Source: Ceriagrion tenellum
Lineage: Eukaryota; Arthropoda; Insecta; Odonata; Coenagrionidae
Direction of reading: 5' to 3'
DNA: 64,000 bases
NCBI GenBank assembly: GCA_963169105.1
Contig: OY720636.1
Span: 148,885,941-148,949,940 of the forward strand
Shown here: positions 30,401-42,400 of the stretch, piece after piece
How positions within the stretch are numbered: the first letter of the stretch is position 1
Layout of the letters: each line of letters begins with the position of its first letter
Program-made: the position numbers and the translations under genes
Notes under the pieces: model-generated
What the model saw: the letters and a program-made list of their open reading frames with translations, nothing else
What the model was told of the DNA's origin: nothing
Databases searched by the model: none

Positions 30401-33400
30401 AAATTTTTGGTGCTAAGATGACCATGTGCTTTTGCAAGTTTCCTCAGGTTAAGCAGCTCCTTCGATAGGCTCTACTTGGTTGATGCAAAATTAAACAGGA
30501 TGTTGATATTTATCTTCAGGACGAAATTGCTATTCCAATGTTTCCTATCCAAAATTTCTAAATTTTGTGTAATGTTCACGAGCATGGGTTGAGTTAGAAC
30601 TTAAATTAATGAAATGAGGTAGACCATCAACTTGATCCCAAACTGGAGAGAGAGATTTTTGGAGGGGGTGTTTTTAGCTCTTTTATTTGTCAGTCTCTAG
30701 AATGGGCAAGGTGTGGGTATGACAGGTGCATCCCAGGTGACTTAATGTTTTGAGAGGCAGGGCCCCCCATATGGCTTGTGGGGGCCCTGTCAACTAAAAT
30801 GTGTGTTGCCGTTGGCCCACAGTGTCTTATGTGACCTTAAATAAAGTTAATCGAGTCCTATATTATGAAATTGTTACTAAGCATGATTTACTATTATTTA
30901 ACTATTTATTTATTAAATTTAGAAGTACTTTTCTTCATATAAAAAACTAACAAATTTGTCACATCTGGATTCAAAGAGGAATGATTAAAGTGCATAGTGA
31001 CCTATATCAGATATGTTGATTAGGATTTAAGGATACATTTTTACTCAATGTGCAAAAGGAAGGCATGAAATCAATGCTGACAGAAGTGTCTTGATAACAT
31101 TAGGATTAGATGGCGACAACTGAGATTAAGTCTTTGTGTGGTTCATGCAACAATATCTGAAGTTCATCGGAGAAAATCATTGTGTGATCAGTGCGCAAAG
31201 ACATTTCACTTAAAATTTACGGGTTTAAATGATTTATCGTTAAAGGCATTATCAGAGTGCTGTGATATATTTTGGAAATGTATTTCGTGTCTGGTTTCCG
31301 GGCTTAAATTTCCAGCATGGCAGCCGATATTAATCTTCTAAAACAAGAAGTTAAAAAGTGTCAGTGAAACTACCGTAATGCAACAGAAACAAGTTACTTT
31401 TGCAAATCCTGCTAAAGCTGCACCTGGGCCAGTTAAGGCTAACAAACAACATGTTTCGCCACAGGGCATCTCGTCCGATACGGCTTCTAAGTATGAACGC
31501 CCAGTAAACCGTCAAGCAAAACTAATCAGTTTGACAAGTGACTTGCAGAATGTACCTTGTATTGTCTGTGTATTGTCTTCTTCCTGTATCCTCACATGAG
31601 GTATATTATGGCTGACAACATTTGCACTACCACCATGCTTGTTGTGCAATAGATGAATAAAGGTATTATTATTATAGCAGTGTGAATGAATGGAATTGGT
31701 GCTAAAAGCAAATCAAAAACACAAGGTACGTATTCCACATTATATGGAATTAAGCTCATGTTCTTAAACCAGTGGTAGTTGCCCAGGTTTTCACGATGTG
31801 AAAGGCTGTGCAGGGTGTCCCTGGCACCTCACCAAGTTCTCTTCTATTGCTTCATAAAAAATGAATGCATTTTTAAATTAAAATTAAACGTATGATCTGT
31901 TTAATTCAGCATTGTAAAACTCAGAATTAAGAATCTTCTGCAAAACGAGGTGCATGCATGCATGATTGTGAAGATCTGAGGCCGATAAAAGGCAAAACAG
32001 TGACTCAAGGAACATTCAAGGTTAACACTGCAAAATGCAGCTGCCCATGATCTATTGGTAACATTCAGCTTGCATGTTTAAATGAGGTGCAATATCTACA
32101 GCCTCTTAACCAGTCTGTTGCAATGTGTTGCTGAATTCTCGGAGGAAATTCCAATATATCAAGCTACCAGTGAGTATTTAAGCGGAAGGATCATAGTCAT
32201 GTGGAAATAAACTCAGCTTTTTTTGTTTTCAGTATTGGATAAAATGTCATTGCTTATATTTTCTGAAAAAGTTCGCAATTTATTCTTTGTTCTCTCCCTA
32301 GCGGTCCGTTCTCATCATTTTCATGTCACTACCCTTGTCAATATCCATCCTAAAACGTTTGACTCAAAGGAGTAGTTGGATTGAGTGTGGTCCTTTTTCT
32401 TCTCAGTGCAAAGTTGATGGCCTGATCATCAGTAACACGACTGTGAGTCGCAGCCCTGGTATTATCTCTGCAATCTGCAAGGAGGCTGGAGGACTAAGTG
32501 GGAAGCCGCTGTCTGCCCTTTCCACGCAGCTGATTGCTGAGATGTATTTGCTCACCAAAGGCAAGACGTCACCAAATACATATACAGTAGACTAATTATC
32601 ACAGTAGAAACTCGATAATGTGAAGCACAAAAATATGAAGTTTCAATTTTATGAAGCAAAACTTTTGGTCACGATGAAAAGCCTACGTTATATACATGGC
32701 GCTATTCGAATATACGAAGTTTCGAAAATACGAACTTTTCGAAATAACGAACTTGGGACCCAGTCCCTTCAGAGAAACTGAGTTCGTCTTTACTAACGTT
32801 TGGGGGGAAATTGTGTCAGAAAAGCTCTCTATTTGCCAATGTAGAAACCTAACAAATAGCATTGCCGAATATAATCTATCAATAGCGTAAAATGCATGAA
32901 TTTTATCACATTCATCTCTCACAATTTCCTCAGTCACAGAGTTATTAATCAAAGTTAAGGAGGTCAGTTATTTATCAAAGTGAAAGGAGTGACCCATGCA
33001 AAATTAAAGACAAAGAATATTCAGTGGAATATGTATATAATGTCGTTATTATTTTTAAAAATCGAAACTTCAGTAAAAATGGCTTCAACTGACATTTGTT
33101 AGTTAACAGAGAGAAAAACTACATTATTTTTATTATTACATAGCCATTTACAAGCACAACCGGCTAGAAATATGGATAGAATAGCAAGCTTTCACATTAC
33201 ATCACTAGGAATGGGAGTGAAAATTGACTTACCTCACCACCAAAGAAAAAAATTTCCTCCAATGGAACCAAAGCAGACAGCTTGAAACGATCATCACACT
33301 ACTGTTGATAAATGTCTTCTGAACCCCCCCCCATAGGGTTGTTAAAGGTGGCAAGGAACCTAAATTGCCCCCTCAGTGAAGCTAGAACACTCCTGGTACC

Positions 33401-36400
33401 CATGACGTGCTATGAAACCATGATGTGATATCTTGTCATGCCAGTCAAAGGGTTTACCAAGACTTTTTATTTTGAGTAATTTTCCTTATAAAAATCTTGT
33501 CAAAGGCTCGTTTTACTCTACCAAATCTCAGCGTAACTACCTTGAGGAAGGTGAATAGACCATTTCTTGCTTGTCAGGGAGAAAAGGCCGAGAACGATGA
33601 GTCCAGTAGGTTTGCAGATCATGTCTCCTTGGAAATTCATCAAACAAAAGAAGGAATGGTATTCTTTGCCCCTTGAAATTGAATATAAAATGATAATGGA
33701 AGTTTTACTATTATTGTCCACTTGTTTTACTTATACATTGATATGCTCACTCTTACATGCTGCATATTACTCCAAGAGAAAATGGTGATTTGTAAGGCAG
33801 TTATTTTCAGTAGACATCTGGGGGGTAAAATATCACTACGTTAATCTGAGGTGTTGAGTCAATATGTTTGGTCATCATAATTACCCCATGCTATAATGTT
33901 TATGTAAGTTTTATTTTTTTCCATCTCCTATGTGTAGAGATGTTGAAGCTGCTTATTTCCCTCATGAATTCTTTTTCACCCCTCAGTTCTCTTTGAGAAT
34001 ATAATGATTTTTAAAAAAATCATAAATCTCTCTGGTGTATCCCTTTCTCCTGACACCAGTTAGTGAAACCATGTTTGTAATTCTTGCCTGCAGGTGAGGT
34101 GCCAATAATTGGAGTGGGAGGCATCTCGAGTGGCCATGATGCATATGAGAAAGTGAGGGCTGGTGCGAGCTTGGTGCAGTTGTACACAGCCTTTACATAC
34201 CACGGTCCACCCCTCGTCTCTCGGGTGAAGAGGGAGCTGGAAGGACTCCTCCGGTGGGTTTTCTGGTCCTTTCCCATTCATCCCTATGCCACTTGATTGT
34301 GTAGATGCAGTAGAATATTGTTGTTACACAAAAGTTAATATTATGTACATTGACTGAGGGACTCGATGAAAACCCTGTGTTCAAATTTGCTAATATCTTG
34401 TTGTTACATAAAGTTTGATGTAATGTTATGATATAAAGCTGTCAAGGAACCACTAGATGCCATAATATCATTGGTACATAGGAATAGTTTCTGTATCTTG
34501 AGTGGGTGGTACTGAAGTAGTGAGGCATGGGGAGAATACTGATTGCTTCTAAGCTATGTGTGACTTTTACTTAGATTGAATTCGGTAGAATAGGGAATGA
34601 TTGGAAGCCATTGAATGTGATAAAAGTTTAAAAATAAATAAGCTGGGGTAATTGTGACTAGTAAAATATGTTGTGAAGGTTAAGTCTGTTTTTCACTTAA
34701 GCAGGAAAACTTGTAAGGTTAATAAGGTAGCATTTTATAACAGAACATTGGTCACTCGTCGAGGGAAATACAATGAAGCAGTAAAGCTAGACATATTTAC
34801 ACTACACAAATCACAAGACATATTGCCAGCACAGATGTGTGTGTTTGATCACAACCTAAGTGTTTGATCTTAAACCGTTTGTGATTGCTCCTAGTGAATC
34901 CTATGTAGCATTATCGGAATTATCTTGAACAGTTCAAGCACACCCCCCAGGTATCTCTGGTCGTGGATGGAGTTGATATGCTGCCAATTTGAAATCTTTG
35001 TGAGCCATAATGCTTTGGTCCCTTAACCCTGCAGGACTCGCGCCCCTTTCGGAACGCGAGTACTCGCGCTGAGCCTGTCAGGCTCTATTTTATTGTTGAG
35101 GTCTCAGCCTATGAAAGTCGATTATTTTTCTTTTTCTGTTTGTTTAAATGAAATTAATAATACTTAAACGGTCCATTTAATTAAAACCAAGCCAATATTT
35201 AATTAACACTTCATTTCGGCAGGGATATAAAATACATTGCCATTACTTGTTATTGATTTATTGACTCGTAAAACCTCCACACGGTGTTAATATCAGGATA
35301 GAAAGAACATTATGAGAAAAAATTAGCAATGAACATTATTATGCAAGCACGCACTCCATAAGAAATGTGCATGCTCGAGACAGATACACTTTCCACAATT
35401 TTCGCAGACATATCTGGTAAATCTATTTTTCCTGTATCCACAGTCCGCACACCTTTTTCTAATTCCAGTGCACTTTGGGTTCTCTATATTTTTAGATGCC
35501 TTTGGCTCGTCTATTCTGCTAGAGTCTTGATAGGCTCGTCTAATATTTTCCCCTAACTCTTTGGGGAGTGTTTTTATAGTTCCCCTTCTTTTCACATGTT
35601 CATCTACGAGCTCAACTGACAATTGCCTCAGATACGCTCTCCAAGATTTTACTTTAAGTTTTTGTTTCCGAGGTAAACAATGTAGGAATTTACCCCAGCA
35701 ATATTTAACATTGCGTAAAGAAGTGTCATAGGCCAACGCCGTGTATTTCTTGATACAATGTATGCCGCGCATAACTGATCTAGTGTATCTACTCCCGATT
35801 TTGTCATGTTATAAAAAGTTATCATTTCTGGCTTTCTTTCGTCGCCAGTACATTCGTCAATTTTTTGTCATGGTGCATGGTTGAAATCATAATCACATTC
35901 TTATTCTTTCTTGGAATGTATGACGCCGAAGTACAATCCTTATGGAAAGCAAATAAACTGGATTTTTCAGGGCGATTTTTTGTTTCAATGAAACAAGGAG
36001 GCAATTCCCGCTTATTTTTGCGAATTGTTCCAACCATAGTTAGACGGCATTTCAAGAGATCATTTGCTAAACCAAAACTGGTGAACCAATTGTCAATCGT
36101 TATATTTCGACCAGTACTGCTGATAGGGGAGCATAACCTCTTCACGACATCAGAAGGACTATTGCTGACTGAATACGGTCCATTGGGTTGTTTGCCAGCA
36201 TAAATTTCTAAGTTATAAGCATAAAAAACTCGAGCATCTACCAAAGCAAAAATTTTTATCCCGTATTTGTTAGGCTTACTTGGGATGTATTGCCGGAATG
36301 CACAACGGCCTCGAAAACCCTCAAGTTTCTCATCAATAGTTGTGTATTCACCAATAGTGTAAGCACTCTCACAATTGCTGACAAATTTTTCAAATATCTC

Positions 36401-39400
36401 TCAAATCGGCGCTAGACTATCAATTTTTTTTCTGTCTTCCCTGGTGTTTTTTTCGTCAAAACGTAAACCTTGCAGCAAAAAATGGAAACATTCTCTTGAC
36501 ATAACCACTGGAAACATCTCAATCCCAGTCTTATCAGAAGCCCAAATGTCAGCAGAGTTTAGGCGATTCATTTTACGGACACCAGCTAAATAAAGAAGGC
36601 CAAATAATGCCCTAATCTCAATAGCATCTGTCTCCTTAGCATCTTGATCTCGGGTATACCGATCTCCAACGGATTGAATTTGGATATTTGTATTTTCTGT
36701 AATTGTTCTAAGCATTTCATTACCAAAAAAACACTCCCAGCAAGCTAAAACAGAATCAGCATTTTTAGCCTGACCTTTTACCCCAGGTAGTTGTGAAAAT
36801 ATATTATGCGCTCTTGTTTGAACGTTTTTAGGTGGTGAATCTGTTACCCACTTTGTTACTTTGTCTTTACCGAGTAGTTGAGCTGAAGCACTAGTCTCAG
36901 AGTCACTGTCACTATAGTTCTCCTCACTGCTGTCCATTTCCTGCTCAGTCTCCGAGCTGCCTTCCCTTTCCTCAACGTTGTCCTCTCATCTTCCAAGTCC
37001 CCTTCGGACGACTCTGGTTCAGATGAGTCAAGACACTGAGTAAGCAACCGCGTAATTTCTTCTTCGCCTGATGGCTTATTTGGATCGTACTTCATTTTCT
37101 TTGCCATTACTGAAAGATGAAAAAAATACCAAAGTGAATATAGTTGTGCCTTGAAAGTAAAGAATTATTGTATGGTAAATGTAAAAAAAATTGTATTGAA
37201 AAAGTATAACATGCTGAGTAATAGAAATTTTTTAATTACAAGTATGATTTATCAATTGATTTTTAGATGAAAGGATACTCACGGTTCTGTGGCGGAAACT
37301 CTGGCGCAGTTGAAACTTCAGCGAGGAGAGCACCTCCAATTACTGTAGACTCTCTAGTCAGAATGACCGTGTCCTTATAGCCTCCGGGTTGCGAAGTGAT
37401 TTCTTGGCTGCCGAGTTGTGAAGTGAATACACTTTTCGAGAAGAGGTCTATTTATACAAGCCATCACTGCTAACTTAGTGTCAAACCATAACATGTAGCT
37501 TACATTGTGTCAATTCAAGCGCGCTTGAAATTATAGCAGGAAGAGTAACAATGACTTCTCCAACATACTCCTATGTGAATAGTTTTGAATTTCAAAATAT
37601 TAAGCCGATTAGGCAGAAGAAGACCCTTTATGAAAAGTAGAGTGTTTGAAGTTAGCGAAAAAATATTACGTTGTGTCTATACACGCAATAAGCGGAAAAG
37701 AAAAGGCTAAGAGTGAGAATCAAAAATGTAACACTAGTGCTCGCATAGAGCCTGAGGGGCTCAGACCACGTGCATATGAAGCAAAAGTATCCTATTCCAA
37801 CCTGGCGATAGTTTGATCGGGATATTCTGCGCATGTAAAACGTTACCAAAAGAGTAAGGAAAAGGTAGAGAAAATCTGAGCGCATTGTTGAGAATCGCTC
37901 GGGAATCATAGTGAAAATGTTAACAATGTGAGCCTAGCAGGCTCAGCGCGAGTTCCGCAGGGTTAAGAGTCTCTTGCCTTGCTTAGTGGAGGATTGATCT
38001 TGGCTCAATCAGAAAAGAAGGAAGGGAACTGCTGATATGGCAAGTTTGAATCTGCATAGAAGCAAGTTTTGTTATAAAAAAATAAAATAAATTTCTATCA
38101 ACTTTACATTACTTTAAATTTTTGTGTAATACTCTTTGAAACTTGTCTGTGCATAACCCTACTTTTCAGTAGTAATGGTTCCGGTATATAATTCCTTTTC
38201 TGAACACCTTTGGCACCTATGGTGGTTCTTTTTCACCGACCAATGGCCATTGTCCTTGGCCTCCAAGCTACATGGTGGTCTATCTTTCCATTGCGGTGGA
38301 AGGGCTGGGGCCCCTTCCTCAACAAATTGCTTTATTGGAGCCTGCCAAAAGTCCAGTGAATCATCTGGCCGCCTTTAGACATAAATGGCAAGTGGCTGTG
38401 GATGGCAGTGGCCTTCAAGTGGTGGACATAGAGCTTTTTCAACCACTTCTGGCAAAGTTGTTGGCTCTTTCCCATCCTCTCCCTCTAGTCCACAAAGCAC
38501 GTGTATGCATTGTGCATTCCTTTTTGGTGGCTAGCTTCACAGCTAGCCTTTATTTATTGCTGACAATACCCTCCTTCAAAGGATTATCAATATTAGTCTG
38601 CATGAATAATTTCTGTTTATCTTTCCACACTATGGCTCTTGTAGCACTGGTTTGTGGGAGAAGTAAGGGTTGGTGAGTAAAACAACTTGTTCACTCCAAC
38701 GCTCAAGCGAGACTACTTCATTTTCCCTCTTTTACAAAGGTTTTCCTGGCAGAGGTCCACTTTCTCTAGGTGCCCCCCTACTCTCCATTCAAACAGGGAT
38801 TTCCTGGGGTGCTAGCCAACCTCGGCTCCCACCGTTACAGTCAGCTCCAACTGTTACACTGCCACCTTCTTTGAAAGAATCACGTCCCCGTGATCGTATC
38901 TATTCAGGCTTGGGTGCCACCTGCAGTGTTGCTGGCCTCCCACTAATGGTCCTCCTCAACCTACCTGACACAAATGGAAATGTAAAGGAAGAACAAAGGT
39001 CACTCTGGTCTTCCCCATCCTTTATAGAGCCCGGGCTGGAACTCTTGGTCTCCCTCGTCATCCTTCTGGAATACCGTTCATGCATGGGTATGCCTGAATG
39101 AGTTAGTATCAGGAATACCTGGCCGACTCCTGGAGTGGAGATATGGAGATTATCTTTCAACCACCCTTACTGGTGGTCCCTAGTCTTTCTTGTTCAGCTT
39201 GCATTTCTCCCAGCCCAGCTATTGTTTTGCTGTCCCATTTTGTTGTCTCTTATTCCTTGCTCTTGCCTTCTCCTGGTCTCTCCTCCCACCTTTGAAGGAA
39301 GTTAAAGTGCACCAACAGGCAACGTCAAGGATTGTCGATCTTTCTCACTCTGTAAATGACATTGGACTGTTTCCTCAGGATTTGGAAGGGGCCAACCTAA

Positions 39401-42400
39401 GGGCAGTGAAATCACCTGCATTTACCCTTTACAGCGGACAGGTGAAGCCACACCTCCCCTTCCTCAAAGGGAGTGCCTTTACACCTGCGGTCGCAGTGCT
39501 CTCTTTGTCAGAGGTTTGCCAACCTCAGCCTCTCCCTTTCAGGTGGCCAAATTCTGTCCTTGAGTGCATCCACTACCCTTTTTACTACAGGATCTTTTCT
39601 CTGCCTTTCCCTCATGCTTTCACTGGGAGCCACTTGCACCGAATCAATTTCCGTCAACACTGGCTGCCCCTAACTCCAACCACACTGTTTACACATGGTA
39701 CAAGATAGTCCATTGGCATTACCACGCTTTCACTGGGAGCCTCTTGCACTGCATCAATTTCTGTTGATACTGGCTGCCCCTTACTCCAGCCACAATGTTT
39801 ACACATGGCACAAGATAATCCATCGGCAGTACCATGCTTTTGTTTTAGCTGATGCACTACTGTAGAATCATGTTCTGCCCTTTACTCTGCCAATATCTGC
39901 TAATGAGGATGAAGAAAGACATTCACTTTGGCTGCTACAGAGTCCTATGGATGCAAAATTGGAGTCCCCTCAGAGCTGTTGCTCTCTGCTATGCCTCTCC
40001 ATGTTTCCCTGACAGGACAGGTGAGGGCATTTGGCTGTAAAGTGACCCTCTTTGCTGCACATCCAACAATGCAGCCCATGATCTCCATGCGTCACCTGAA
40101 ATCTTTTTTTTTAGTTTCTGTTGTCTTGATTGTGAATTCCCTCATCGATGTTTGGTGATGATGCGGCATGCTTGTGGTACTCTCTCCAGTCATTCCCATG
40201 ATTGACAGTGACAACGATGCAGAACTTGAGGGTCGTGAGGCAGAAGACAATGGAAGTGGAGACGATGTGAAAGCTGTGGTTCAGGCTGGGCCTATATCTT
40301 CTTCTTCTGTGTCACATTCCACCTCTTTTCCAAGATGTTGGCTACAACCTCGCACAGGGCACTTTTTCCTGTGGGCTTGTATACGTTCAATTCTTCTGCT
40401 AACAAATGCATTACAGTATTTACATTCAACCTTATCATTATCTCTTTTGACAACTTCATTCCACAGCTTCTTTTCTACCACTTCCTATCACTTTTGGCAT
40501 GTTCAAACACGTAATTTGCAGGATGCGACCATTCTTCTCTGACGCAGTTTCAGATGTTGCGATCAGAACGAACTTTGGAACGTTGTGTCGCGATCGGGAC
40601 GAGTCTCGAACCATCATCATACTCTACATTGATCAAAGGATTATGGGTATTTTTGGAAGCAGTGAACTTGACGAATCTAAGTACATTGTGGGTAAAGAAC
40701 GGCATAACCCATGACATTTACCCTTACTCATCATTTTGTTACAATAAATGTAACTTTTGCCTCACTATCAGTGGTGATGTCATTTACATTATATGAATTC
40801 GACATTATGTAGCATATGTTCTGCGAGCCTTAGTTGCTGTTTCCTTCAAGGTGTCTCAGAATAGGGATTAGTTGTGGAATTAAGTGTTGCGTCAAAGTGA
40901 CACAGCTGAAGCTACAACTGTTTCTAATGACTTTAGTCACAGGTTAGTTTTGAGATCGCGTCGCTACCGTACGTCATGATGATACCACCATGGACGTCGT
41001 GACGGATGATAGAGGTGGCAGTTCCTCATTTATGTTTCATTTGTTCGCCACAAGTGCACCATTTTCCTGCGGGCATTTACTAATACACGCACTTGTGTCG
41101 CCAGTTTCAATGAATTCTCAGTAAATAAAGACGGAGACAAAAGGGAAATGTGAAGACTTTCCGGGGAAATAATTTTTATGCCTATGAATTAAAGACATAC
41201 ATCAAAGAAGCGGGCCGTAAGGACCTTGTCCACCGATTATGCCACCTTAAACTTATTTTGTGATGAGCTTTTTCATCTTCAGGTCCTCACCAACCATTCG
41301 TGTTGTTTGTTGAAAGAAAGGTGCAACCTTTGTTGAATACCAAGGTTTGGTAAATTTAGTTTTTCTTTTTGAGAGAGACAGCAATAAGAGCAAACGCGGC
41401 AAATTATCCGTGACCCAATGAAAGATATACTTAAAAGTCGTGCTAAAGTTTTTAAATAAATATTTCGCTGAAGAGAGTTCATTAATCCTGTGTATTCCAT
41501 AGAGTGTTAATAAGAGTACATTATGTAAATGATTTATTGAATGACAAATTTCTTATTTGTAAATGGCTATTTGGTTGGATTAATGAACTCTCTTCAAAGA
41601 AATATTTATTTAAAAACTTAAGCGCGACTTTTACGTGTATCTTTCTTCTTTCATTGGGTCACGGACAATTCCCCGTGTTTGCTCTTCATACTGTCTTTCC
41701 CAGAAAAATGGAACATCTCCGGCTGAACATTTATTATTTAATATAATCGATTAAATTGATTAAAATTTTAACTATAATATATATTGATGTAAGTAAATTA
41801 TCGTGAACACTATTTTCAGTTTTGAAAATTGGCGATATTTCAAGCGTATTGTGATAATCGCAATATTATCACGCTAGGGCTAGATGGTGGGAGTGCATGT
41901 GCACACACATGCACCACGCACTTACACTAACTAAACAGTCATTCAAGTTCACAATCAGAATTATAATATTTTATTAAACCATCTGATCTACATACATATC
42001 CATTGCCATTCTATTATTTCATTGCTTCAGTGTGTACTAAAATTTGAATCTAACCTCGAAAACTGATCATTTATTGCACTCGAACTCAATTTGGTTTATA
42101 AAATCACCGTTCACATATCTGCACAGAAAATGAGTAACTGAAATGGATATGCAGTTTGCAAATATCTTGGTCTCTAATCTACCTGCATGTTTGATATGAA
42201 GTAGATATGAGAATAGTATGGTAGACAATAGATGGTAGATTTATTTGATACAATATTTACAAGTCATGGAAAACAAAGCTCTAAGTACCACAGGACAAAA
42301 ATACCAATCTAACATGTTTTTGTCTAAAGCCCGAAAAAACCCGAAAGAACCCCCTGGTCTGGGTTTTTAAAAAAAACCCAGGTTTTTGCCAACCCTGGTA

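Larger units (their letters stand above)
38640..40140 (-). mobile_element. Ty3/Gypsy remnant with 3' LTR, minus strand
   Basis: The LTR is at 38640-38858. Beside it, reading minus, is a purine-rich AAAGAAGGTGG tract as expected upstream of a 3' LTR. Further in, HGTADGLSCAMCKHCGWSKG (about 39830) is the RNase H-integrase linker motif of Gypsy elements (H.NADALSR..C). The integrase region is badly scrambled. Contains a 110-bp tandem duplication. DHODH intron 7. Confidence 0.5.

Noticed and set aside
38272..39708. Long plus-strand open stretches in the GC-richer part of DHODH intron 7
   Set aside because: No domain or codon logic is seen. They lie opposite or beside a minus-strand Gypsy remnant.
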